From Bacteroidota bacterium (GTDB lineage: Bacteria; Bacteroidota; Bacteroidia; Cytophagales; Cyclobacteriaceae), in the NCBI GenBank assembly GCA_023431285.1, contig JAEYXN010000061.1, positions 1 through 38,121 on the forward strand: 38,121 nt of DNA. The letters run 5' to 3'. The notes below the pieces were generated by a model that was given only the letters and a program-made list of their open reading frames with translations, had not been told where the DNA came from and did not search any database. Position numbers and translations under genes: made by a program. Positions 1 through 7,201 of the stretch are shown here, one piece after another (positions within the stretch are counted from its first letter, which is position 1; every line of letters begins with the position of its first letter).

Positions 1-667
1 GTGGTGGGCAGCGCATCATCGTCATCACCACCGTCATAGTGATACTCCTGCAGATCCTCACTCAATGAAGATCTATGGATTCTGGTACTCTCATATTGGA
101 TGGATCGTGGGCCCTGACTTCAAGGAAACAGATTACAAAACCATCGGTGATTACGCCAAGTATCCTGAACTGGTATGGCTGAATAAGAACTATCTCGTTC
201 CTCCTTTTATTCTTGCAATCGTCGTGATGGCGCTCGGCGGAATCTTCAACGGAGAGGGTATTGCCGATATGTTTACCACTGCCGGATTTTCATCTTTGTT
301 CATTGGCTTTTTCCTAAGCACGGTGATCCTTTACCACGGAACATTCTCGATCAACTCGATCATGCATAAGTTCGGAACACAACGCTACGAATCTAACGAC
401 GAGTCGCGCAACAGTCTCTGGCTTGCATTGCTTACTCTGGGCGAAGGATGGCACAATAATCACCACTACTATGAGGTGTCTTCGCGACAAGGATTCTTCT
501 GGTGGGAGATCGATATTACGTATTACTTCCTGAAGGCACTTTCCGCAGTCGGGCTGATCTGGGATCTGAAGGGAGTGCCGAAGCACATTAAGTATTCGAA
601 GAATAAGACGCACGCGCAGGAGCTGCGAAAGGAAGAGGCGAAAGCCAAAGAGCCGGAGCTGGCGTAG
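1..667 (+). CDS. Acyl-CoA / fatty acid desaturase, C-terminal part (5' truncated by window edge)
   Basis: The reading frame is open from base 2 and runs about 222 codons to the TAG at 665-667, so the N-terminal part lies outside the window. Two of the three histidine boxes of membrane di-iron desaturases are visible: HHRHH (HxxHH) within the first dozen residues and HNNHH after EGW near residue 150. Between them are hydrophobic stretches fitting a second pair of transmembrane helices. The tail is lysine/glutamate rich and cytoplasmic-looking. The family inserts a cis double bond, usually delta-9, into acyl chains at the inner membrane and so tunes membrane fluidity. The internal ATG at 65 lies after the second histidine box and cannot be the true start. 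A terminator follows directly. Chain specificity cannot be read from the sequence. Confidence 0.9.
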   Translation, partial: WWAAHHRHHHRHSDTPADPHSMKIYGFWYSHIGWIVGPDFKETDYKTIGDYAKYPELVWLNKNYLVPPFILAIVVMALGGIFNGEGIADMFTTAGFSSLFIGFFLSTVILYHGTFSINSIMHKFGTQRYESNDESRNSLWLALLTLGEGWHNNHHYYEVSSRQGFFWWEIDITYYFLKALSAVGLIWDLKGVPKHIKYSKNKTHAQELRKEEAKAKEPELA

Positions 668-692
668 GCTGCCGTTCAATCTGAATACCATG

Positions 693-720
693 AAGACCAT
701 CGGAACCGATGGTCTTTTTG
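693..720 (+). terminator. Rho-independent terminator after the desaturase
   Basis: A perfect inverted repeat (AAGACCATCGG, two-base loop AA, CCGATGGTCTT) ends in a T run. It lies 26 bases after the desaturase stop codon and before the tRNA-Gly promoter. Confidence 0.85.
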
Positions 721-800
721 TTTCGAAAAACACCGGGCGATGACCAACTTTGAATAACCAGGGAAGTGCGAAAAACTATTTCGAAGATACTTTGGATCAA

Positions 801-831
801 TTTGGAAATTCACGAATGCCTTATAAATTTG
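801..831 (+). promoter_or_regulatory. Bacteroidota sigma-A-type promoter for tRNA-Gly
   Basis: TTTG at 801-804, a 19-base spacer, then TAAATTTG at 824-831. This matches the Bacteroidota consensus TTTG-N19-TAnnTTTG exactly and is the best promoter match in the window. Transcription should start about 3-8 bases after the box, leaving a leader of about 45 nt before the mature tRNA. Confidence 0.8.
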
Positions 832-880
832 CAGTCCTTTCGCAGTTAGGCATCAGCCTTACGCGGAATGGACCCAGAAA

Positions 881-953
<73 letters not shown>

Positions 954-959
954 CAGTTT

Positions 960-989
960 CCCCTCCCAAAAGGAGGGGTTCTTTTTTTC
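960..989 (+). terminator. Rho-independent terminator after tRNA-Gly
   Basis: CCCCTCC pairs with GGAGGGG around a five-base loop, followed by a run of T residues. It ends the tRNA-Gly transcript before tRNA-Leu. Confidence 0.85.
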
Positions 990-1021
990 AGGGGATTCTG
1001 TTGAATCTTACTGAAGTCATT

Positions 1022-1107
1022 GCCCTGGTGGTGGAATTGGTAGACACGCAGGACTTAAAATCCTGTGGCTAGTAATAGTCGTGCGGGTTCAAGTCCCGCC
1101 CGGGGTA
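1022..1107 (+). tRNA. tRNA-Leu (anticodon TAA)
   Basis: An 86-base class II tRNA. The acceptor stem GCCCTGG pairs with CCGGGGT (with wobble pairs) and the discriminator is A. The D arm has GGTGGAATTGGTAGACAC, and the anticodon stem CAGGA/TCCTG encloses CTTAAAA with anticodon TAA. The long variable arm TGGCTAGTAATAGTCGT is typical of tRNA-Leu, and the T arm GCGGG-TTCAAGT-CCCGC is perfect. CCA is not encoded. No separate promoter stands out; a terminator separates it from tRNA-Gly. Confidence 0.96.
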
Positions 1108-1122
1108 CTTTGCAGGACGCAG

Positions 1123-1262
1123 CAAGTCGCAGGTGGCAGGTAGCAGGTATCACGTCAGCCGGTCGGCTAGGGTGCCGGACTGCCGGTCGGGGTAGCAGGT
1201 AACACGTATCAAGTAGCAGGTAACAGGTAGCAGGTAGCAGGTAGCAGGTAGCAGGTAACAGG
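1123..1262 (+). repeat. Degenerate 7-bp tandem repeats (CAGGTAG) flanking a GC-rich insert
   Basis: Two blocks of heptamers with consensus CAGGTAG lie just after tRNA-Leu. Block one (1123-1157) has about five degenerate units. Block two (1196-1258) has nine units in perfect register, four of them identical (1224-1251). Variant units such as CACGTAT and CAAGTAG occur in both blocks. The blocks are separated by a GC-rich segment (about 1158-1193) that carries GCCGGTCGG twice, 24 bases apart, and a short GCCG-GT-CGGC hairpin. It resembles the short tandemly repeated repetitive sequences known in cyanobacteria and some Bacteroidota. No function can be read from it. Confidence 0.85.
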
Positions 1263-1264
1263 GG

Positions 1265-1634
1265 TTGACCATTTCGTCCAGATAAGGGTAACGGAAAAGC
1301 ATAGATCCAGCATAGCTCCAGCATACTTCCTCCGTCCTCTATCCATCGTTCATTCCTGGAAGCTCCACATTAAACCCGTCTCTATAGGGATGGCCCAGGG
1401 AGGGATTTGGGTTGGGAAACACCCAAAGTTGCATCAGTAGAATCCGGCTTTATCATCCTACTTGATCAAGCTTTGACTTGGGAAATCGGGTTAACGTCTT
1501 CAAGTCCGATTATCACAAGCTCTGAAAACGGGAGACTCCACTATTTGAACATTTTAGCCGTCATCAGGTTATTGCGTCGTATGTCCGGAAAAGAATTCCG
1601 GACGCATCCAGGTATCGTTCACCACTGCAACCCG
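1265..1634. other. Non-coding stretch between repeat patch and DNA glycosylase
   Basis: About 370 bases with no convincing gene. A 78-codon open frame (1407-1643) has no recognisable domain and runs into the glycosylase promoter, so I do not call it. The only structure seen is an inverted repeat, GTCCGGAA at 1583-1590 and TTCCGGAC at 1596-1603 with a five-base loop, about 40 bases upstream of the glycosylase start. It lacks a T tail, so it is more likely an operator-like dyad or chance than a terminator. Confidence 0.5.
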
Positions 1635-1642
1635 TACCTTTG
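1635..1642 (+). promoter_or_regulatory. -7 promoter element of the DNA glycosylase gene (near-leaderless)
   Basis: TACCTTTG matches TAnnTTTG fully and ends only four bases before the ATG at 1647. The -33 region is weak. If the box is used, the transcript starts about 0-3 bases before the start codon. Confidence 0.55.
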
Positions 1643-1646
1643 AGTC

Positions 1647-2444
1647 ATGCCGGAGCTACCCGAAGTTGAAAGTTTTAGAAAGTTCATAGAGAAAACATCT
1701 CTCCACAAATCCATTCATGTCGTGAAGCTGGCGTCTAAGAATATGCTGTCAGAGACAAAGGAGAAGGAACTCATAAAAGCACTGCAGGGAAATTCATTTG
1801 AACATACTTTCCGTCATGGGAAGTTTCTTTTCATGAAGCTCGCGAAGGGTGGCAACCTGATGCTGCATTTTGGTCTTACCGGCGACGTCGAGTATGCCAA
1901 GGCTGGTGAAGACCATCCTGAAAAATTTGCCTTGCACCTACACTTCGATGACGATTCCAGCTTCTTCTTCACCGACACACGTAAGATGGGGAAGATTGCT
2001 CTCGTCGAAGACGTTGATGCTTTCATTGAGCAACGAAAATACGGACCCGACGCACTTAAAATAAAAATGGAAGACTTCATCGGTAAGGTCGGGAAGAAAC
2101 GTGTCGCGGTGAAAACCGTATTGATGGATCAAAAAGTAGTCGCCGGAGTAGGAAATGAGTTTTCTGATGAAATCCTTTTTCGGGCTAAGGTTCATCCCGC
2201 CAGCCCAGCGGTAGCATTACCCGCAAAGAAGCTTACAGAAATCTATGACCTCATGATCAGCATCCTCAAGGAATCTGTGAAAGTAAACAGTGACCGGTCT
2301 AAGCTGGAGAAATACTATTTTCTGGATAATCGAAAAGCTGGCCTTGCTTGTCCATCATGTAAGGGAAAAACCTCCGTTCAAACCATTGGCGGAAGGTCAT
2401 CATACTTTTGCAGCCGGTGTCAGAAGGTGTATAAGACGAAATGA
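1647..2444 (+). CDS. Fpg/Nei-family DNA glycosylase (formamidopyrimidine-DNA glycosylase-like)
   Basis: A 265-residue protein, normal for the family. It starts PELPEVE, giving the catalytic Pro2 and Glu3. The beta-hairpin lysine is Lys59 in RHGKFLF. The helix-two-turn-helix motif GVGNEFSDEILF lies near residues 165-177, and the C-terminal zinc finger uses Cys235, Cys238, Cys255 and Cys258 with the damage-contacting GGRSSYFC in its hairpin. The family removes oxidised bases such as FaPy and 8-oxoG and nicks the strand by beta/delta elimination. The motifs around Lys59 and the H2TH differ somewhat from classical MutM, so Nei-like specificity is possible. MutY, which handles A opposite 8-oxoG, is 3 kb away. 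The gene ends at a terminator shared with rng. Confidence 0.9.
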   Translation: MPELPEVESFRKFIEKTSLHKSIHVVKLASKNMLSETKEKELIKALQGNSFEHTFRHGKFLFMKLAKGGNLMLHFGLTGDVEYAKAGEDHPEKFALHLHFDDDSSFFFTDTRKMGKIALVEDVDAFIEQRKYGPDALKIKMEDFIGKVGKKRVAVKTVLMDQKVVAGVGNEFSDEILFRAKVHPASPAVALPAKKLTEIYDLMISILKESVKVNSDRSKLEKYYFLDNRKAGLACPSCKGKTSVQTIGGRSSYFCSRCQKVYKTK

Positions 2445-2513
2445 GATGATTTCGGATTTCTACGACTTACAACGCAATGGGTACCTGCACCCATCCAAAA
2501 CCAAAATGATCTG

Positions 2514-2553
2514 AAACAAAGAAGGCTGTCATTGGGGACAGCCTTCTTTGTTT
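2514..2553. terminator. Bidirectional terminator between the glycosylase gene and rng
   Basis: A 17-bp perfect inverted repeat (2514-2530 with 2537-2553, six-base loop) is flanked by A-rich sequence on the left and T-rich sequence on the right, so it can work in both directions. The rng stop codon (2552-2554) overlaps its edge. Confidence 0.85.
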
Positions 2554-4108
2554 ATGCGTTAACCTGGATCTCTTCACCTTCCCTGTTCACGAATTTGAAT
2601 TCAGTTACGGGCATGGAAGTATCCATTTCTATCGCGACCCATCGCTTAAATTTCCACCACCACTTCCACCTGCGGGAGAAGATCCCTTTGGTGAAATACG
2701 CGTGAAGGTATGGGTGTACGGCAAGGACAAGGTCCTTTTCATTTTGTTTCACCAGAAGGTGTTCGATGTTTTTCTCGATGAGATCAGAAACCAGAATAGA
2801 TGCCGTGATCTTGCCTGTGCCATTACATGTAGGGCACAGCTCCTTCGTGGCAATATTCATCTGCGGTCTCACACGCTCACGTGTGATCTGCATCAATCCG
2901 AATTTGGAGAGCGGAAGGACTGTCGACTTTGCCTTGTCGTCCTCCATCTCATCGCGCATCGTTTTATAGATGAGTTTCTTGTTATCCTGGCTCTTCATGT
3001 CAATGAAGTCTACCACGATGATTCCACCCATGTCGCGGAGGCGTAACTGACGTGCAATTTCCCGAGCTGCCTCAAGGTTTACAGACAGCGCTGTTGTTTC
3101 CTGATTTTCCTCGCGATTCGATTTATTACCGCTGTTCACGTCGATAACGTGGAGCGCTTCGGTGTGTTCAATGATAAGGTATCCGCCACCGCGAAGACTA
3201 ACGGTCTGGCCAAACGCAGACTTAATCTGCTTCTCTATCCCATAATGTTCGAAGATCTTCGCCTTACCGTTGTACATCTTCACTATCTTCTCCTTTTCAG
3301 GAGCGATGGTGTGGATATACGTCTTTACATCGTCAAAGATTTTTTTGTCGTCGACATGAATGTTGTCGAACGACTCGTTAAGCATATCGCGGAGGAGAGA
3401 GGAAGTCTTGTCCAGTTCACCGATTACCTTGTCGCGCGGATTAGCGGACACGAGTCTCGTCATTCCTTCTTCCCATGTGTTCACCATGTTCCGGAGGTCG
3501 CGATCGAGTTCGGCAACTTCTTTACCTTCTGCAACGGTGCGGATGATAACGCCGAAGTTTTCGGGTTTGATAGATTGGATGAGACGAAGAAGGCGTTTGC
3601 GTTCGTCGCTGCTTGTAATTTTTTTCGATACGCTGACAGCGTTGGAAAATGGTACCAACACCAGGTATCGCCCGGCCAGGGAAAGCTCGCAGGATAGTCG
3701 GGGCCCTTTTGTAGAGATAGGTTCTTTAACAACCTGAACCGGTATCAACTGATTTTTCGAAAGCTGCTGGACAATTTTACCATGCTTATCGATATCCGGT
3801 TCTACGTTGAACTTGTCGAGTTTACCACCAGGAATTTTCTTGGCGCGTACCAGCTTCGTGAATTTTTGCAACGAGCTGAACTGCGGACCAAGGTCAAGGT
3901 AGTGAAGGAACGCATCTTTGTCGTAACCCACATCAATGAATGCTGCATTGAGACCGGGAACTACTTTTTTGACGGTGCCGAGATAGATATCTCCCACCTG
4001 AAATTTGCTTCCTTCCTCCTCCTGGTGAAATTCGACCAGCGTCTTGTCTTTGAGAAGGGCTATACGACATCCATCTTGAGTGGCACTAATAATTAGTTCA
4101 TTACTCAA
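2552..4108 (-). CDS. rng: Ribonuclease E/G family protein (RNase G type)
   Basis: A 518-residue endoribonuclease of the short RNase G class, acting in rRNA maturation and mRNA decay. An S1-like domain starts near residue 36 (VGDIYLGTVKKVVPGLNAAF). The catalytic region holds Asp323 and Asn325 (DVNSG) and Asp367 (VVDFIDM), matching D303, N305 and D346 of E. coli RNase E. The zinc-link cysteines are Cys425 and Cys428 in CPTCNG. The start codon is TTG at 4108: the family N-terminus MSNELII begins exactly there, an in-frame TAA lies four codons upstream, and no ATG is available. It is the last gene of a leftward group after HU, the TPR protein and the 29-residue basic protein, but a hairpin before it suggests partly separate transcription. 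Confidence 0.95.
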   Translation of the reverse strand: MSNELIISATQDGCRIALLKDKTLVEFHQEEEGSKFQVGDIYLGTVKKVVPGLNAAFIDVGYDKDAFLHYLDLGPQFSSLQKFTKLVRAKKIPGGKLDKFNVEPDIDKHGKIVQQLSKNQLIPVQVVKEPISTKGPRLSCELSLAGRYLVLVPFSNAVSVSKKITSSDERKRLLRLIQSIKPENFGVIIRTVAEGKEVAELDRDLRNMVNTWEEGMTRLVSANPRDKVIGELDKTSSLLRDMLNESFDNIHVDDKKIFDDVKTYIHTIAPEKEKIVKMYNGKAKIFEHYGIEKQIKSAFGQTVSLRGGGYLIIEHTEALHVIDVNSGNKSNREENQETTALSVNLEAAREIARQLRLRDMGGIIVVDFIDMKSQDNKKLIYKTMRDEMEDDKAKSTVLPLSKFGLMQITRERVRPQMNIATKELCPTCNGTGKITASILVSDLIEKNIEHLLVKQNEKDLVLAVHPYLHAYFTKGIFSRRWKWWWKFKRWVAIEMDTSMPVTEFKFVNREGEEIQVNA

Positions 4109-4139
4109 AACCGTAGATTAAAAAAGTGATGGGTATAGT

Positions 4140-4175
4140 CGAAATAAAACAGAAGGTTCGGACGCGCCGAACCTT
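4140..4175 (-). terminator. Terminator-like hairpin upstream of rng
   Basis: AAGGTTCGG (4153-4161) pairs with CCGAACCTT (4167-4175) around a five-base loop. Read leftward it is followed by CTGTTTTATTT. It lies between the small basic protein gene and rng, and may end or attenuate the upstream transcript. Confidence 0.6.
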
Positions 4176-4192
4176 ATCCCGAGCACGCGGGA

Positions 4193-4282
4193 TTATTTCT
4201 TCTTATGTCTGTTTTTTCTCAGACGCTTCTTACGCTTGTGCGTTGCCATTTTGTGCTTCTTTCTTTTCTTACCGCTTGGCAT
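4193..4282 (-). CDS. AURKAIP1/COX24-domain small basic protein, 29 residues (likely ribosome-associated)
   Basis: Reading leftward from the ATG at 4282 gives a 29-residue protein starting MPSGKKRKKHKM and ending RKNRHKKK, then TAA. More than half the residues are Lys, Arg or His. The pattern KKRKKHKM-THKRKKRLRKNRHK matches the short AURKAIP1/COX24-domain proteins annotated widely in Bacteroidota, relatives of mitochondrial mS38 and actinobacterial bS22, so binding to the small ribosomal subunit is likely. It lies 54 bases after the TPR gene and 84 bases before rng on the same strand. Its size means automatic gene callers often miss it. The identification rests on remembered family sequence; the ribosomal role is inference. 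Confidence 0.82.
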   Translation of the reverse strand: MPSGKKRKKHKMATHKRKKRLRKNRHKKK

Positions 4283-4336
4283 AGTGTTAAATGTTTCGCA
4301 CCCCTCCGATTTTGCAGAGTGATGACTTGTTTAAAA

Positions 4337-5149
4337 TTATTTTATATCCTTAAGATATGAATCCACCGTTGCCTGAACGGATGGATCCGAATCCAACTGT
4401 TTCACTTTCTCAAACTGGCTCTTCGCCTTCGCCTTACTGCCAGAGTTCATATAAGCGATACCAAGCAATAAATGACCCTGGGTATGTTCCGGATTCGCTT
4501 CAACCAACTTCGTCAGCCAGTTGACAGCCTTATCGTGCTGTCCCGATTGAATCGAAAGCATCCCCATATTATAGAGTGCCTGCTCATTGTCCGGATCGGC
4601 AGCCAGAACTTCCCTCAGCATTCCTATGGCCTGCATCGGGTTAGTCTCCGTCAGGTAAGTCATCGCCAGCTTGGTTTTCACTGACAGGTTTGACGGGTTC
4701 AGATCAAGGACTTTCTTATAGAAAGACTGAGCCCGTGATGCAAATTGCGACTGGCGGGTGCGGTCTACTGCAAAACTGTAGGCCTGATAATACTGGTCGC
4801 CCGCCTTTGTCCAACTTTCCTCCGTGTCGAAGAACTTTGAAGCTTCTTCAGCAAACCACGCAGAGCTGTCAAATTTGCCAGCCGTGGCGTAAAGGCCTGC
4901 TAAAGAGTCGGCAAAGATAGCATTTTTTTCATTCGTGGTACCTGGTTCGAACTGGCCTCTCAAATTCCTGATCGAGGCAAGCACGCCAACAGGGGTGCGG
5001 GCATGGACTTCCATGTTTGCAGCCGCTGCGGTATCCCCCGGCGCCTGGCTAATGGAATTATCATTCTCCACCACAACCTTGGGAAGAAGAAATAAACCCG
5101 CTACCAGCGCAAGGCTGACAACCAAAAGAATAATTCGTGTTTTTAACAT
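4337..5149 (-). CDS. TPR-repeat protein with N-terminal membrane anchor
   Basis: 270 residues. The N-terminus MLKTRIILLVVSLALVAGLF is one hydrophobic segment fitting a membrane anchor or uncleaved signal peptide. From about residue 135 to the end there are three or four tetratricopeptide repeats (for example ALYNMGMLSIQSGQHDKAVNWLTKLVEANPEH, shown here by its ends, then HLLLGIAYMNSGSKAKAKSQFEKV). TPR arrays are protein-binding scaffolds. The position directly after the HU gene (36-base gap) and before the ribosomal-type small gene and rng looks like a transcription unit. I recall this order from other Cytophagales genomes but cannot confirm it here. No enzymatic motif is seen. Confidence 0.85.
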   Translation of the reverse strand: MLKTRIILLVVSLALVAGLFLLPKVVVENDNSISQAPGDTAAAANMEVHARTPVGVLASIRNLRGQFEPGTTNEKNAIFADSLAGLYATAGKFDSSAWFAEEASKFFDTEESWTKAGDQYYQAYSFAVDRTRQSQFASRAQSFYKKVLDLNPSNLSVKTKLAMTYLTETNPMQAIGMLREVLAADPDNEQALYNMGMLSIQSGQHDKAVNWLTKLVEANPEHTQGHLLLGIAYMNSGSKAKAKSQFEKVKQLDSDPSVQATVDSYLKDIK

Positions 5150-5185
5150 CTTGAAATAACGAGCCGGGACCGACTCTGTTCGAAA

Positions 5186-5491
5186 TTACTTTTCGGCCAG
5201 TTGCTTCACCTTCTCACTGTTCTTGATCTTGTTTATAAAGATCTTTGCAGGCTTAAAACTCGGAACGAAGTGCTCATCGATAACTAAAGCTGTATTTCGC
5301 GAAATGTTTCGTGCAATCTTCTTTTTACGTTTCTTGTTGATGAAACTTCCAAAGCCACGAATGTAAATGTTGTTACCATTTGCCATTGAACCTTTGATCA
5401 CACTAAAAAATGCCTCTACCGATGCTGTCACGTCTGCTTTGTCCACTCCGGTCTTTTCCGCGATTTCGTTGATGATATCTGCTTTAGTCAC
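5186..5491 (-). CDS. hup: HU/IHF-family nucleoid DNA-binding protein
   Basis: 101 residues, typical for DNABII proteins. The N-terminal dimerisation helices read TKADIINEIAEKTGVDKADV, and the beta-arm region begins IYIRGFGSFINKKRKKKIARN, followed by the arm-tip and SFKPAKIF motif. The family bends and compacts DNA as a dimer. The start is GTG at 5491; MTKADII is the standard family N-terminus, so this fits well. The gene is divergent from mutY (98 bases between starts), with a clear -7 element at 5528-5535. The lysine-rich C-terminal extension (NKIKNSEKVKQLAEK) is slightly longer than in E. coli HU. Confidence 0.95.
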   Translation of the reverse strand: MTKADIINEIAEKTGVDKADVTASVEAFFSVIKGSMANGNNIYIRGFGSFINKKRKKKIARNISRNTALVIDEHFVPSFKPAKIFINKIKNSEKVKQLAEK

Positions 5492-5527
5492 TGTTTTATA
5501 TTTTTATGTCCAAAAAATTCGGGATGG

Positions 5528-5535
5528 CAAATTTA
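5528..5535 (-). promoter_or_regulatory. -7 promoter element for the hup operon
   Basis: Leftward TAAATTTG is a full match to TAnnTTTG, 37 bases upstream of the hup GTG. The -33 region (a TTTTTA stretch about 19-20 bases further up) is weak. Confidence 0.6.
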
Positions 5536-5589
5536 TACCCGATGGCCAGATATAAAAATGAATATTGAAAAAAACTGATAATCAAGGGG

Positions 5590-6645
5590 ATGGATAAACG
5601 CTATTTCTCTGAAAAACTCGTCGAATGGTACGACCAGCACAAGCGGGATCTTCCGTGGAGAAATACTACCGACCCTTATAAAATTTGGCTTTCCGAAATA
5701 ATTCTGCAACAAACAAGGGTTCGGCAGGGACTTCCCTATTATCTGAACTTCATCAAAAGATTTAAGACAGTGACCGCTCTTGCCAACGCTGCTGAAGAAG
5801 AGGTGCTGCGACTTTGGCAGGGACTGGGCTACTATTCCCGTGCGCGGAATCTTCATAAGTGCGCCAGAATAGTTGTCGCGCGGCATGGCGGAACATTTCC
5901 ATCCTCGTTCTCCGAATTAATAACTCTTCCCGGGATCGGAGAGTACACTGCCGCCGCCATCGCATCTTTCAGCGCGCGGGAAAAGGTTGCGGTCGTTGAT
6001 GGCAATGTGTTCAGAGTTTTATCAAGGATTTACGGTGAATCCGTTCCAATCAATTCGCCGGAAGGCAAAAAAGTCTTCACCGCACGGGCAACTGCACTCA
6101 TTTCTGATGAATTCCCCGATGTTTTCAACCAGGCCATCATGGAGTTCGGTGCGATGTGGTGCACACCAAGGCAGCCTGCGTGCGACAAGTGCATGTTCGC
6201 TGAAAAATGTGTCGCAGCCATTCAGGGAATCCAGTCAATGCTTCCAATTAAATTAAAGAAGGAGAAATCCAGAAGGCGGTTCTTCAACTACTTCGTGGTA
6301 CGCAAAGGAAACTCTCTGCTGATGAAGAAGCGGGAATCCAGGGACATCTGGAACGGCCTTTACGATTTTTATCTGGTGGAAACCAGCAAATCAACCGCGC
6401 CCGAAAAGTTGATAGAGGCGGATTCCTTTTTGAAAAAGATAGTGTCAGGAAGTATCGAGGCGTCTTCTGACTATAAGCATGTGCTCACTCACCAAACGAT
6501 AATCTCCAGATTCCTGTTAGTTGATGGAAAAGGTTTTCCGGACGTCCGCGAAAGCGCGTTAAAGTACATTCCGGTAAAGAAAATCAATGATCTGCCGAAG
6601 CCGGCGTTAATAAACCGGTTCCTCGAAGATTATAATTTTTTGTAG
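5590..6645 (+). CDS. mutY: A/G-specific adenine glycosylase MutY
   Basis: 351 residues. The catalytic Glu36 is in LSEIILQQT, the helix-hairpin-helix LPGIGEYTAAAI is at 113-124, and catalytic Asp137 is in VVDGNVFRVLSR. The [4Fe-4S] cysteines are 191, 198, 201 and 207 with the family spacing C-x6-C-x2-C-x5-C. The C-terminal third is the NUDIX-like domain that recognises 8-oxoG; it contains KHVLTHQTI at the place of the usual FSH loop. The enzyme removes A mispaired with 8-oxoG, complementing the Fpg-type glycosylase at 1647. It is divergent from hup and followed by ssb, whose promoter overlaps the mutY 3' end. Confidence 0.97.
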   Translation: MDKRYFSEKLVEWYDQHKRDLPWRNTTDPYKIWLSEIILQQTRVRQGLPYYLNFIKRFKTVTALANAAEEEVLRLWQGLGYYSRARNLHKCARIVVARHGGTFPSSFSELITLPGIGEYTAAAIASFSAREKVAVVDGNVFRVLSRIYGESVPINSPEGKKVFTARATALISDEFPDVFNQAIMEFGAMWCTPRQPACDKCMFAEKCVAAIQGIQSMLPIKLKKEKSRRRFFNYFVVRKGNSLLMKKRESRDIWNGLYDFYLVETSKSTAPEKLIEADSFLKKIVSGSIEASSDYKHVLTHQTIISRFLLVDGKGFPDVRESALKYIPVKKINDLPKPALINRFLEDYNFL

Positions 6646-6668
6646 TTACTTTTACTGTTCTATTTTTG
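6639..6668 (+). promoter_or_regulatory. Promoter for ssb-gldD
   Basis: TTTG at 6639-6642, an 18-base spacer, then TATTTTTG at 6661-6668, close to the Bacteroidota consensus. The -33 element overlaps the mutY stop codon. The leader to the ssb ATG at 6718 is about 45 nt. Confidence 0.7.
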
Positions 6669-6717
6669 ACCCACTGATGTGGCGTCCTTCATTCAGCTGT
6701 AATAAATAAACAATTAT

Positions 6718-7161
6718 ATGTCAGGAGTAAATAAAGTAATTCTCATTGGCCGTCTTGGCAAAGACCCCGAAGTAAGAAATCTTGATAACGGTGCCGTGGT
6801 TGCCAACTTCAGCATCGCTACATCCGAAAGTTATAAGGACCGTACCACGGGAGAAAAGAAAGAAATTACGGAATGGCATAACATCGTACTTTGGAGAGGA
6901 CTTGCTGAGATCGCTCAGAAGTATCTGCGCAAAGGCGACATGGTTTTTATAGAAGGTAAGCTTCGCACGAGATCATGGGAGAAAGAAGGCGTTACCCGTT
7001 ACACTACGGAAGTAGTGGCGGATAACATGACTATGCTTTCACCTAAAACAGGTGGTGGTGCCGGAAGCGGTTCCGATTATTCTTCGCAGGAGCGCTCGTC
7101 ATCCGACAATTTCCGCAATGCGGGTTCGACTGTTGACGCAACTGACGATCTACCGTTCTGA
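6718..7161 (+). CDS. ssb: Single-stranded DNA-binding protein
   Basis: 147 residues with the full OB-fold (MSGVNKVILIGRLGKDPEVR, then WHNIVLWRGLAEIAQKYLRKGD and YTTEVVADNM) over about residues 1-108. A flexible Gly/Ser-rich linker follows, then the acidic tip DDLPF that docks repair and replication proteins. It coats single-stranded DNA as a tetramer. It lies 72 bases after mutY with its own promoter, and gldD begins 40 bases downstream on the same strand. The mutY-ssb-gldD association is a Bacteroidota hallmark. Confidence 0.97.
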   Translation: MSGVNKVILIGRLGKDPEVRNLDNGAVVANFSIATSESYKDRTTGEKKEITEWHNIVLWRGLAEIAQKYLRKGDMVFIEGKLRTRSWEKEGVTRYTTEVVADNMTMLSPKTGGGAGSGSDYSSQERSSSDNFRNAGSTVDATDDLPF

Positions 7162-7201
7162 TTTTAATTCGCGCGTGCAGCTTCCAAAGATGTTGAGGAC
7201 A

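Noticed and set aside
1055..1324. 89-codon leftward open frame across tRNA-Leu and the heptad repeat
   Set aside because: Its C-terminal part (RAGLEPAR) is the well-known artefact of translating the tRNA-Leu antisense strand, and the rest is the translated CAGGTAG repeat (repeating TCYLLPA).
1583..1603. GTCCGGAA/TTCCGGAC hairpin as a terminator
   Set aside because: No T run on either side; kept only as an unexplained dyad.
1407..1643. 78-codon rightward open frame before the glycosylase gene
   Set aside because: No domain, no promoter or start context, and it runs through the -7 box of the next gene.
3149..3697. 182-codon frame antisense to rng
   Set aside because: The opposite strand encodes conserved catalytic motifs of RNase G; this is a shadow frame.
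7052..7201. Upstream extension of gldD by about 50 residues inside ssb
   Set aside because: The extension is the ssb coding region in another frame; the lipoprotein signal peptide only makes sense from 7202 or 7190.
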